NCBI GenBank assembly: GCA_003584895.1
Contig: QVQF01000100.1
Location: forward strand, 1-59,676
Reading direction: 5' to 3'
DNA from: Methylococcales bacterium
GTDB lineage: Bacteria; Pseudomonadota; Gammaproteobacteria; Methylococcales; Methylomonadaceae
Length of the DNA: 59,676 bases
The translations under genes were made by a program, and so were the position numbers. Below are positions 41,118 to 50,100 of the stretch, one piece after another (the first letter of the stretch is position 1; the number at the start of each line of letters is the position of its first letter). The notes below the pieces were generated by a model that saw nothing but the letters and a program-made list of their open reading frames with translations, was not told the origin of the DNA and did not search any database.

Positions 41118-43502
41118 TTAGCTCTCAATGCCATCGAGGTCAACATCAGACCCCATCATCGACATTTCAGGCTCAGCAGTTTTCTTCTTTAGAAACAGGA
41201 CTAAATCCCCCGAGGACTTAAAGGTGTTCTTGAGTGAATCCTCGAGCTCGCTCATCTCTGTCTCACCGTAACGATCTACGAACTTATCATTATGCCAATA
41301 GAACATAAACAGCAGGCGTCCAATTCGGTCCACGCCGACCATTAGATCACCTAGGTACTTATCAATGTGAGTCCCAATATCCACCGCTTTGACAAGGGAA
41401 CTTACAATCGCTGTATCGAATACTTCTTTTTGTCCACTCTTTGCAGCCCTGGTTGCTAGGTTAGTCGCGGACTCGTCCAGCGGCTCAAGCGCCCGATCCT
41501 TGTATCCCGGAGGAGGCAGCATGGAATCAACGCGGTACGCCCCGTCAACTGCTGGCTGAACAATTGCTCGATTACGGTCCGAGTATGACGGCATTGTTGT
41601 CTGCAGAATCGCACCGATATCCGGGGCATAGGCCTCGCCACCCACCCGATTATTGGCGGATAACTTCACGAGCTGCTTTGTAACCCCGTCTGCGGAGGCT
41701 TGCTTAACAACTGCCTTTGCTGTGCCTAAATCAGTATTGTAGTGGCGAACAATATACTCAATCGCTGAAATCTTTGTTAGACTCTTTGAGATAGCCTGTG
41801 CATCCTTAACCTGGTAGGTAACCCCGTCGCTGTAAACCTGGAACGGGTGATATGCACCTGACTTATATAGCTCGTGCTCAATGTCACTCATTGTTCCTAA
41901 TGGATAGCCGAGTTGATCCCCATAAACTGAAGTACTGTCAATCTTCGCTGCTTTGCAGCTATTGCCAACAAACAAGGTATCTCCGATATTTACCAAACCT
42001 GTAGCTGTCTTACTAATAACAATTCTTCGAACCCCATAAATCTTACCAGCATCCGCGACTGATTCTCTTCCATCTTTTTCTTTTGCACTAACTTTTCTAG
42101 GAATATCGTATCCTGCGCGGCTGTGCTCAATTTTAGCATAGGAGTAATCATTACGGGCGTGGGATCGAATTGCCAGCCCGCAATCACCAGCCGTACTAGT
42201 GCAAGCCCTAACGAAATACTGGGTGTCCCCGTCTTCTGTGATCTTCTGCTCAACTTGAAATGGGATGGTGCCAGTACCGTCTTCAGCAACAATGCTGTAA
42301 ATCGCTGAGTCCTTAAGATTTTCCAACCGTGTTGGAAAGTCTTTAAACCACTTTAGGTACTCAGTTCGCGGGTCGGGCACAGGCTTAACACACAAGGCAC
42401 CCTGAAGAACATTGGTATACCCTTTCCCGGCTTTAGTAATTACTGTACAAATATTGGCAACACCCGTACCGATTGTCTTTGGAGCAACAATGATTAGAAC
42501 CTCAATGAACTGGGCGGGGCGAACCAAAAGCTGATAGACGCCCGTCTCGGTTGGATTTGTGAGCTGGGTCTCGAGTACTGCGCTGAATACCTGGGTTGTG
42601 CCATCCCGATGATCCCGAATGGTAATTCCATCCGCAACAAGCTCATCCCGCTCAGCGTCTGTAAGTTCACTATCCAGAAGATTACGTTTCTCGGATAGCT
42701 TGATTAGCTCGAAACCAGTCCTCACCTTTGCAGGCGCCACAACTTCTGCTTTCTTAGGAAATGCTGGCAGGATATCGTGCAGGTCGTAGAAGGACAATAC
42801 AGACCGAGCAAAGAGTGGATTTGATTGCATCCGACTGGCAATCTTTGTGACGGCCTTGAGCCCCATATCTTTTAGAACCGCGCTTAGCGAGGTTCTGGCT
42901 GCAGCCTGCTTGTAAGTATCACAAGTGGGTGAGATTGTAAAACACGCCATTGCTGGCTCGATGTCAAACGGCTCACCTTGAATGTAGTAGCCAACTTTCT
43001 TAAATCCCCTGGCCTTACAAATCGCTTCAGAGGCAAAGTTTGATGACTTAGAAAATGGGGAGTCTCGGAAAGGCGTAAAGTCAGGTTGAATGTTGCGGAT
43101 CTCTTGAGCATTGAACGCGTGGCTCTCACCAAGGACAATCGGCTTACGATTAATCAAATAGTTAACCCAGTTTTCCTGTAATGGAACGAATGAGTCCTGG
43201 GCTTTAATGTACAGCAACTCGTAACCCTTTAACTCTCCGTTGATGAAGAATACGGGGGCATAGTACCACTGCTTGGACATCTTAAATCCAAAAATTCCTG
43301 CAGCCTTTGTCGCATCATCATTCTTATCAATAACCTGGAAACCAACTAGATAGTCAAGAAGCTTTGGAGCCCTGTCTTTAAGAAAAGCGTATGCGAGATC
43401 CGCAAAAGTTCTTTCGAACTGTGCGTCCTGACCCGGCTGTCCGCCAGGCTGCATTGACATACTATTATCATCCGCTTTTTTTAGCATAGTAGGATCTGAC
43501 AT
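41118..43502 (-). CDS. Large virion-type protein of unknown function, 794 aa
   Basis: It begins with a short low-complexity N-terminus (DDNSMSMQPGGQPGQ), then helical and beta regions such as FERTFADLAYAFLKDRAPKL and KMSKQWYYAPVFFINGELKG. The C-terminal 90 residues are helical (IGTHIDKYLGDLMVGVDRIG, then an acidic tail DVDLDGIES). No enzymatic motif is evident. The gene is transcribed from after a region with an operator-like direct repeat (43531-43555) and follows beta'C. It may be a portal-associated or inner head protein; a portal function cannot be excluded, but I see no portal hallmark. Confidence 0.65.
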   Translation of the reverse strand: MSDPTMLKKADDNSMSMQPGGQPGQDAQFERTFADLAYAFLKDRAPKLLDYLVGFQVIDKNDDATKAAGIFGFKMSKQWYYAPVFFINGELKGYELLYIKAQDSFVPLQENWVNYLINRKPIVLGESHAFNAQEIRNIQPDFTPFRDSPFSKSSNFASEAICKARGFKKVGYYIQGEPFDIEPAMACFTISPTCDTYKQAAARTSLSAVLKDMGLKAVTKIASRMQSNPLFARSVLSFYDLHDILPAFPKKAEVVAPAKVRTGFELIKLSEKRNLLDSELTDAERDELVADGITIRDHRDGTTQVFSAVLETQLTNPTETGVYQLLVRPAQFIEVLIIVAPKTIGTGVANICTVITKAGKGYTNVLQGALCVKPVPDPRTEYLKWFKDFPTRLENLKDSAIYSIVAEDGTGTIPFQVEQKITEDGDTQYFVRACTSTAGDCGLAIRSHARNDYSYAKIEHSRAGYDIPRKVSAKEKDGRESVADAGKIYGVRRIVISKTATGLVNIGDTLFVGNSCKAAKIDSTSVYGDQLGYPLGTMSDIEHELYKSGAYHPFQVYSDGVTYQVKDAQAISKSLTKISAIEYIVRHYNTDLGTAKAVVKQASADGVTKQLVKLSANNRVGGEAYAPDIGAILQTTMPSYSDRNRAIVQPAVDGAYRVDSMLPPPGYKDRALEPLDESATNLATRAAKSGQKEVFDTAIVSSLVKAVDIGTHIDKYLGDLMVGVDRIGRLLFMFYWHNDKFVDRYGETEMSELEDSLKNTFKSSGDLVLFLKKKTAEPEMSMMGSDVDLDGIES

Positions 43503-43530
43503 TATGATTCTTCTCCAAAAATTGTGGTTC

Positions 43531-43555
43531 TATACACCCGTAAAGTATACACCCG
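43531..43555 (-). promoter_or_regulatory. 10-bp direct repeat in the leader of the 794-aa gene
   Basis: Two identical copies (plus strand TATACACCCG at 43531-43540 and 43546-43555) are separated by 5 bp in the 70-bp gap between beta'C and the 794-aa gene. Short inverted sequences ATTGTG/CACAAT flank the block. This looks like a regulator site or promoter region. I could not confirm -35/-10 boxes. Confidence 0.5.
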
Positions 43556-43572
43556 GGGTAGTAGAAACACAA

Positions 43573-46557
43573 TTAATAAATTCCTGATGCATTTAAATCT
43601 TGACCAAAGTCCTTAGCGCGGGCAAGTCCTGGAATGAAGCTTGTTGAGTGTTCTTTTGAATCCCTAGATCTAACTGTTGCCTCAATGATTCCTTTCTCCA
43701 ATCCCCAACCGCCAAGACGAACCTGCCAGTCAGGGGACTGAGCCAAATTCTCAATATCTCGCACCATCTCCGGTTCAAAACTTGGGGCATCGGCGTGAGC
43801 CATGATCTCGTGTACTCCGTGCTTCTCTAAGTCTGCGGCAACCCGATGGTTGATCTTGGTTCCGATCGAATATTGCAGATCAGGACGCTCGAGATACATT
43901 CCAACAGCGGCCTTCGGTTTTTTGGCAACTGTTCCGTGGCGTGGTTTATAGTCACGCTCCATGTTTCCATACTCGATTAAATCATCAGGAAGCGCCCCTT
44001 CCGGCCCATCAGTGTCCGTAACCCTAACATGATTAATTAGACCGCGGGAGAGGATCTCAATGTTCCGCCGATTGGCTGGCATATCGTTCGCCCTAAACGC
44101 GTCCTTAAAGGCCTTAGTAAATACTAAGCGTCCATCACCGACTCCCCGGTACCTGACAATCTCTGCGGGATTTGGGATCCCCTCTGTCATAATATCCCCG
44201 GTCTCTACTCGGTCGCCGGCTTTAACCTTAATACCCGTATCCGGTGGGACATAGTGCTCAACTCCCCCGACGCTAATGGTGGAGCCACCTTGCGGCAGTG
44301 TGGTAACCCCCTGAACGATCCCGTCAACGGAAGCCAAGGTTGCCGCATTCTTAAACGAGCTTGGTATTTCAGTCATCTGCTTAATTAGGGCTACGCCGCC
44401 CATCCCGCCGCCATGACCTTTGCGGTCCTCTTTGCCTGTTGCTCGGCCGCCGGTGTGCTTAACATTCAGCATGCCTTGTGAGATTCTTTCAGCTAAAGCC
44501 TGGGCGGCGGCGACCCCAACATTGTCACCGATACTGGGGAGTGCCCCTGTCTCGCGAACACCTGTGCATAATGAGCACAACCCGCTCTTAGCCTGACAGG
44601 TAATTGGAGATCGAACCAGGATCTCCTGGTCACCAAGAGTTTTTCCAATTCGACCGTCCACGATCTGTCCGAGCTTGTATGGACCATAGTTACCCGCGAG
44701 TATGCTACCGACATTGTCTGGATCATTTGCCGGAACACTAATTCCACGAGCAGTACCGCAGTCCTTCTCCGTCACAACATTTCGGTGGGCAGCTTGAACT
44801 AGTTTCTTACCAAAGAAACCTGCTTCTTGTACGGCGAATTTAGTACTATTACCAGACACTAAACCGTTGGCTAGTAAAAACATATGATTGCTAGAGTCAA
44901 CCTCTATATCTCTTGTCTGTATATGCCCTACCAGCTCTTTACTAACCATCTTAAAACAATAACTGCTATTTTGTGCTTTAGACTTAACCCTAAACTTCTT
45001 AAGTTTATTAGCTTTGACACCAACTAGTGGGATTGCTAAATAAAACTTCTCTACAGCTACGCTGTGGGAGATAGTAAAACTATACAGGGAATGTGTGGCG
45101 TGTGCGTCTCTCTCTGTGCCCTGAGCAAATATATCGCTGCACCAGATACCAAAGCGTAACTCAAGCAGCCGCCTCAGCTGATCAATCATTTTTCTAGACG
45201 TTGATGCGAACGAAATGCTGCACCCCTTACCTCTCCTATATACTGAACCACCTGTAGAGAATAGTCCGGAAACTAATCTAGCCGCAGAGTTAATATTCCA
45301 CGAGTATACATCCTTAGGCAGCTCCTTATTATGAGCTAGCGTCTCGCCCATTACTTCCTTGAGATACTGCTTAACAGGACCATCCTTGCCGTCCTTCTCA
45401 CACAGCACATATCCATATTGTTTCTCAAAGGACTTATGCAGGGTAACGCCAAAACTACTAAGGTATCCTGCAACGTCACGTAACAGTTTTTTATCCGCAC
45501 AGGAAAAAATATATCTACCTCGTGTCGATGGAGCGAGGCAGTCATCTCCTAGCATTAAACCAACTAATAAAGCGAACTCTTCATTCTTACCTAACTTACT
45601 ACGTAGATCCTCTCCGTGGGCCGGTATGGCAACATACGTACTCTTACCAGTCTTCGGGTATAGTTTTCCCGCACCAAGCGGAATTAAAGAATATTTAGCG
45701 CCTGCATATGTATCGTTTTTACCTTTTAATCTCGCAAGCATCCTGTGCGAATCTGTGGCTACGAGGGTTACTAAGCGAGAAGACCAGTTAACCCTAAAAG
45801 AATATGAGTAGCAAAGTTGCTCCCCGCTATTGTATACAGCCCTAACTAATACGGAAGAAATACAACCCTGCGCATCAGAACCAAGTACCCTATCTCCCAC
45901 TACAATATCTTTAATTTTTTTACTGCTATAGTCTGACAATAATACCTCAGTATTCTCATCAAGACAAATTGTTCCCTTACGCCCACCATAGGAACCTGCC
46001 CAATATTCCGCAGGATCCAGTCCCTTGGAGTACGAACTTAAAATTGGCATTGGGATAACCCGATTACGATGATCTGTTACAAGCAAGTCGCCTGCAACCA
46101 AAGAGCGCATATCAGGACGAGAACCTCGGGAGCCCGATATGACTTGGGTGGCAAATGGATTCTTATCAAGAACACCCTGATTAAAGGTGGTATCCTCAAC
46201 ATCCTTTGTGCGCGCTCCCACAATATTCTTAATCATCTCACCTTGCTCTTCTGTTGTGAGATTCTTCTGCGCAAGAATAATGTTCACCCGTTTGCGAAGG
46301 TCATCAAGTTTCACCTTCAGCGCTGGTTGGGCTTCAAGACTCTTAATTGAAAGGCTGAAACCACTCGTATGTGCCGACTGATGGCCGGTTGTAAATAGCT
46401 TCTGAATAGTATCGCGAAATTCGTCGGGAGTTGTGTGCTGCTGCAATTGCTCCATCAAATCATTCATACCCTTCTTGTCGATGACACGGCTGTAATCTTG
46501 AAGTTCTTTTGGCAAAGTACTGTTAACAAGCACCTGCCCACAAGTTGTATGCAACAT
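43573..46557 (-). CDS. RNA polymerase beta' C-terminal half, with intein, 994 aa before splicing
   Basis: I start at ATG 46557, one base after the HNH stop; the longer frame to 46602 would overlap it. Residues 1-197 match beta' after the catalytic region (VLVNSTLPKELQ, then SGSRGSRPDMRSLVAG, matching the bacterial 'SGARGS...Q' segment) and end in the bridge helix at GGRKGTI. The intein occupies residues 198-570. STKFAVQEAGFFGKKLVQAA then resumes the bridge helix, followed by the second zinc-binding Cys set (EKDCGT, TCQAKSGLCSLCTG) and a trigger-loop-like GVAAAQALAERISQGMLNVK ... HTGG. The C-terminal part contains sandwich-barrel/clamp-like segments. It pairs with the beta-beta'N protein to form the catalytic core. 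The split lies at about the cyanobacterial rpoC1/rpoC2 boundary. Confidence 0.88.
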   Translation of the reverse strand: MLHTTCGQVLVNSTLPKELQDYSRVIDKKGMNDLMEQLQQHTTPDEFRDTIQKLFTTGHQSAHTSGFSLSIKSLEAQPALKVKLDDLRKRVNIILAQKNLTTEEQGEMIKNIVGARTKDVEDTTFNQGVLDKNPFATQVISGSRGSRPDMRSLVAGDLLVTDHRNRVIPMPILSSYSKGLDPAEYWAGSYGGRKGTICLDENTEVLLSDYSSKKIKDIVVGDRVLGSDAQGCISSVLVRAVYNSGEQLCYSYSFRVNWSSRLVTLVATDSHRMLARLKGKNDTYAGAKYSLIPLGAGKLYPKTGKSTYVAIPAHGEDLRSKLGKNEEFALLVGLMLGDDCLAPSTRGRYIFSCADKKLLRDVAGYLSSFGVTLHKSFEKQYGYVLCEKDGKDGPVKQYLKEVMGETLAHNKELPKDVYSWNINSAARLVSGLFSTGGSVYRRGKGCSISFASTSRKMIDQLRRLLELRFGIWCSDIFAQGTERDAHATHSLYSFTISHSVAVEKFYLAIPLVGVKANKLKKFRVKSKAQNSSYCFKMVSKELVGHIQTRDIEVDSSNHMFLLANGLVSGNSTKFAVQEAGFFGKKLVQAAHRNVVTEKDCGTARGISVPANDPDNVGSILAGNYGPYKLGQIVDGRIGKTLGDQEILVRSPITCQAKSGLCSLCTGVRETGALPSIGDNVGVAAAQALAERISQGMLNVKHTGGRATGKEDRKGHGGGMGGVALIKQMTEIPSSFKNAATLASVDGIVQGVTTLPQGGSTISVGGVEHYVPPDTGIKVKAGDRVETGDIMTEGIPNPAEIVRYRGVGDGRLVFTKAFKDAFRANDMPANRRNIEILSRGLINHVRVTDTDGPEGALPDDLIEYGNMERDYKPRHGTVAKKPKAAVGMYLERPDLQYSIGTKINHRVAADLEKHGVHEIMAHADAPSFEPEMVRDIENLAQSPDWQVRLGGWGLEKGIIEATVRSRDSKEHSTSFIPGLARAKDFGQDLNASGIY
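44848..45966 (-). mobile_element. Intein (373 aa) in the beta' bridge helix, endonuclease motifs degenerate
   Basis: The intein begins CLDENTEVLL after extein GGRKGTI, has a block-B-like VATDSHRML, block F HMFLLANG and ends LVSGN before Ser of the C-extein. Removing it restores same-length alignment with bacterial bridge helix RKG..xTxxxxxxxxG. The penultimate residue is Gly rather than the usual His. The two LAGLIDADG-like blocks read LLVGLMLGDDCL and LVSGLFSTGGSV; the second lacks the catalytic Asp, so the homing endonuclease is probably inactive. The sequence looks more AT-rich than the flanking exteins by eye. Confidence 0.88.
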
Positions 46558-46558
46558 A

Positions 46559-47194
46559 TTAAAACCTACTTGCGATGAGTTTGCAAATACGCACAAACTC
46601 ATTGTGGGAATAGTTTCGTTTCATTTGATTTGCAACTTTCGTTACCCATTGTAAATTGCTAATGCCGTCGCTACCACCGCTGTATTTAGGAACTATATGA
46701 TCTACCCACGCAGTTTGACCAAGAATTAATTTTTCTCCAGTATATGCGCAGCAGCCATTTTGCTGATCAAATAGTTCTCGCAACTCTTCCGCAGTAGCAT
46801 CATAACTATAGCTAGCAGACTTAAAAAAACAGTCAGAACATAAAGGGTAATCTACAGATAGTGATATTCTATACTTATCTTGATCTAATACACTAGGGCA
46901 TTTAGAGCACAGTCCGGCTGCTATCTTTCTACAAACTCTAAGATCTGCTCGTTTATTATTCTTTCCGAGATAAGAAGAGCACACAGAACCAACCCTATCT
47001 AACTTAGTTCCACAAGGACATAAACCTTGCGCTAAAAACTTTTCTCTTCTTTGCTTCTGTATCTTATTTCTAGTACTTCCACAAATACTACAATATATAG
47101 AAGCCGTAGCTGGTCTCTTATAGCAGTTGTAGCATAATCCTTTACTTTTGGCTAAAATTCTCTTGTCTCTAATTTGTTCTTTAGTACGCGGCAT
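46559..47194 (-). CDS. HNH endonuclease with Cys-rich N-terminus, 211 aa
   Basis: This is a free-standing homing-type endonuclease. The N-terminal 125 residues carry several Cys pairs (C21/C24, C35/C38, C59/C61, C96/C99, C119/C122) probably forming zinc fingers. The C-terminal region has the HNH core (VDHIVPKYSGG at 164-174, SNLQWVT at 179-185, and an Asn/Lys-rich end KVANQMKRN). It lies between the ligase-lysozyme gene and intein-containing beta'C, 1-2 nt from each. Such genes often spread beside conserved phage genes; this one may target an allele lacking the intein. Base composition looks more AT-rich than neighbours. Confidence 0.82.
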   Translation of the reverse strand: MPRTKEQIRDKRILAKSKGLCYNCYKRPATASIYCSICGSTRNKIQKQRREKFLAQGLCPCGTKLDRVGSVCSSYLGKNNKRADLRVCRKIAAGLCSKCPSVLDQDKYRISLSVDYPLCSDCFFKSASYSYDATAEELRELFDQQNGCCAYTGEKLILGQTAWVDHIVPKYSGGSDGISNLQWVTKVANQMKRNYSHNEFVRICKLIASRF

Positions 47195-47196
47195 AA

Positions 47197-50100
47197 TTAC
47201 TTACCTTTATTTTGCCGTACTACTGGCCAACCATTTGTTACAGTGCTCATGTCGTTTAGGTCGGCAGTCATTCTATTCTTTATACCTTCACCAAGTTCCG
47301 GATCCTGAATACCTTTAAAATCCATAAACTCTCTACCGCCTGCCTCCCATGTAGGTATACTCTTATTCCGCATCGCGGTGTTGAACAAAGCAACAGCTTT
47401 AGGACTCTTCCCCGCTACACCTTGATAGGTCGAGGATACAGCACCAGATAGAGCTCTAGCAGGAGCATTTGTCATTCCTGGCATTAGTTTAAAAGTGCTG
47501 TCAATAAAGGCTGGCAGCCTATGGTTTAAAACTGTTGTCGCCTCATTCGTGGTAATTGGCCGCTGGTTTCCGTAAATCTGATTTGCAGCAGGCTTACCAA
47601 TAGCTTTAGCAACTTGATTCGAATCTGTCTCGCCGTAACCTAAAGTTAGTTTGCCGTCACTGATATTCTTTGGCACAGGATTAAAACCCTCGCGACCTTT
47701 GATGGTTGACGAGATAGCGTTTGTGTTCACAGTAGGCTGTATACCGGCCTGCTTGCCCAATAGATATGCTGCGAAAGACTGTTCTTTCTCCATAGGTTCT
47801 GGGAGTGGAAACCTTCCTGTAGCAGACTCTTTACCCATTTGATAGGCAACAAAAGATACCTTCTCCAACTCTTTTTTCTCCGCGGCTCTAGCCTTATTCT
47901 TGCTGTGAAGATACTTAGCCAAAGCAGCAACACCGACACCACCGGTGACAAGGCCGGCGCCGAGGAGTGCGTTTCGTACGCCGCCGACTGCGGCAAGCAA
48001 GTCAGAATACATCTTATTATCAGGTACCATATCGTGCGAGGTCCCCCACTCTGCCCGCAATATTTTTGGCGCTAGTGTGGGATCCTTTAGTGCGTAATCC
48101 CTAAATGCAGCAACACTACCTGTAGGATTCTGTGAAATAAACTTATCCCGCAGTCCAGCGAGTGCACTATTAAAGCTAGCAGTGTCAGCATCGCAGCCCG
48201 ACCCTTCTCCAGGAAGTTTAGCTGGGTCTATTGGGGTGTGTGTAACAGCCTCCAAAGATTTAGCATTAACTGGATCTAAGTACCAAGAACCCTCACTTAT
48301 CTGCTTAGTATAAGCGTGGGGCCCGCTCTTCGCGTACTCTGTGTAGTGCTCTCTAGAGCTATCATTCCACGTAAATGGTTTTAGTGCGGGTATTTTGTCG
48401 GCTACAGGCCGAATGGCAGAACGGACTGCTCGCATATACTTCCAGCTAGGCACGCCAAGTACATTAAGTTTAGCTGCGTCATGTCCTTTAGAAACGTAAT
48501 CTAAAACAATCTGAGGATCTCCAGGGTTTAACCCAGCTCGCTCCCAATTCTTATAGGCATCACCAAACTCGCGAATCTCTCGATGAGATTCCGGATCAAG
48601 AAAAATATTGCCAGCTCCAACCATACCAGCACCACCGGCGACAAGCGCTAATCCTGGATACAGCAGCTGATGCCGCAACATCTGCTTCTTCTTATCTACG
48701 TCTGTGGTTGGCTGACTCGATATACTCTGCGGAATAGGAATATCTGGCAGTGAGATAGATAATGAACCTACGGCCGCCTGCTTACCCATTTGATAGGCTA
48801 TGTATGATCTTTTTTCCACTGGTGTGTAATCCTCGTTCCTTGCAATAAATGATGGTGCCCGATATGCCCCAGAACCGAACTGCTCTTGAGCAGCGATTCT
48901 AGCTTTCCTTCCAATCCACTGATCAGCATTCTCAAGCATATCAGCTCGATCCTCATCTGTAAAGCCTGATCCTACCTCTCCAACAATGTCGCCTTCTGGA
49001 TCAAGACTATACCCAAATCCACCAGCACCTTTTCCTTTATACTTACCCATACCCGGAAAGATCTCTCGAATATGCACATCACTTTCCGGAAATAACTTAA
49101 CTTTGGTTGGTACTCCTCCGGCCACTGGATGAGCAACGATCCCCTCACTTGTGCGCTGATTCTGTTTGCCCTTAATGTCTCCCCATAACTTTCGCTTGTC
49201 TTCTTCGGTGTACGCGTATTCTGGTTCATGAAATATGTCCTTAGGCAGGTGCTTCAAATATTGCTGAATGAGCTTACGACTCTCATCCAACGGCATGTTG
49301 GGAAACTTCTTTTCCCCATTCATAGTGTCAATTCCAAAGAGTGCCATTCGGAGCTTAATGCCCTCTTCTTGTTGTTTCTTTAAAGACTTTGCAACAGAAG
49401 AATTCAGCAGTCCGCCAAGCTCTGCGGTAGGAATAGCTTTTCCATTCCGCTCTCCCCAGGTCTCACCAATCAAGGTTGCATCCTGCAACTCTTTAGGGAG
49501 TTCAATCTTCTTACCTGACAGCCCAAGTCTTTGGGTATGAACAATTGGGGCCCCGGTCTCCGAGCGCTTGCGGTAACTTAAGGCATTAACCTTATCCCCA
49601 ACAATATCCAAGAGATTCATGGCACCATCGATCTTCTCACTCATCGCATAATCCTGCGTCATGAGTCGATCAATCTGATCTGCAGGAATAGTCTTATACT
49701 TTACCTTCTCGTGGCCTGGCGGCGTATTGGGGGTGGTATTAAACATCAACCAGGAGCCACCTTGAGTCTGTTTGGCTCTCGCCGTACCCTCTGCTGGGGT
49801 GGAGGACTTACGAACAAGAGTAAACTCTTCAGGATTCTTGCGATGGGTGACTACAAATTTAATTTTAGTGGGAGTGGCTTCGGTTACAAGGAGGGAACCC
49901 TTCTCGTGAGTTCTGACATCTCCGGCGCCATAGCCTGATTCTAGAGTTCCCTCAAACTCTGAGTAGGAACCACGATGCAGGGGCTGCTGAAAAAGCATGA
50001 TTGGCCTGTCCCCTGGTCCGGGCATATTTTTCTTGGTCGCAAAACTTAAAGTTCGATCCTCAGGCATCCCATGAATGCGGTAATCAAAGTGGCGACCAGC

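Noticed and set aside
41118-43502. Portal protein for the 794-aa gene
   Set aside because: Size and location would allow it, but I see no portal-like stem/wing pattern, so it stays unassigned.
46557-46602. Longer start for beta'C at 46602
   Set aside because: It would overlap the HNH gene; ATG 46557 directly follows the HNH stop and begins at the conserved beta' segment.
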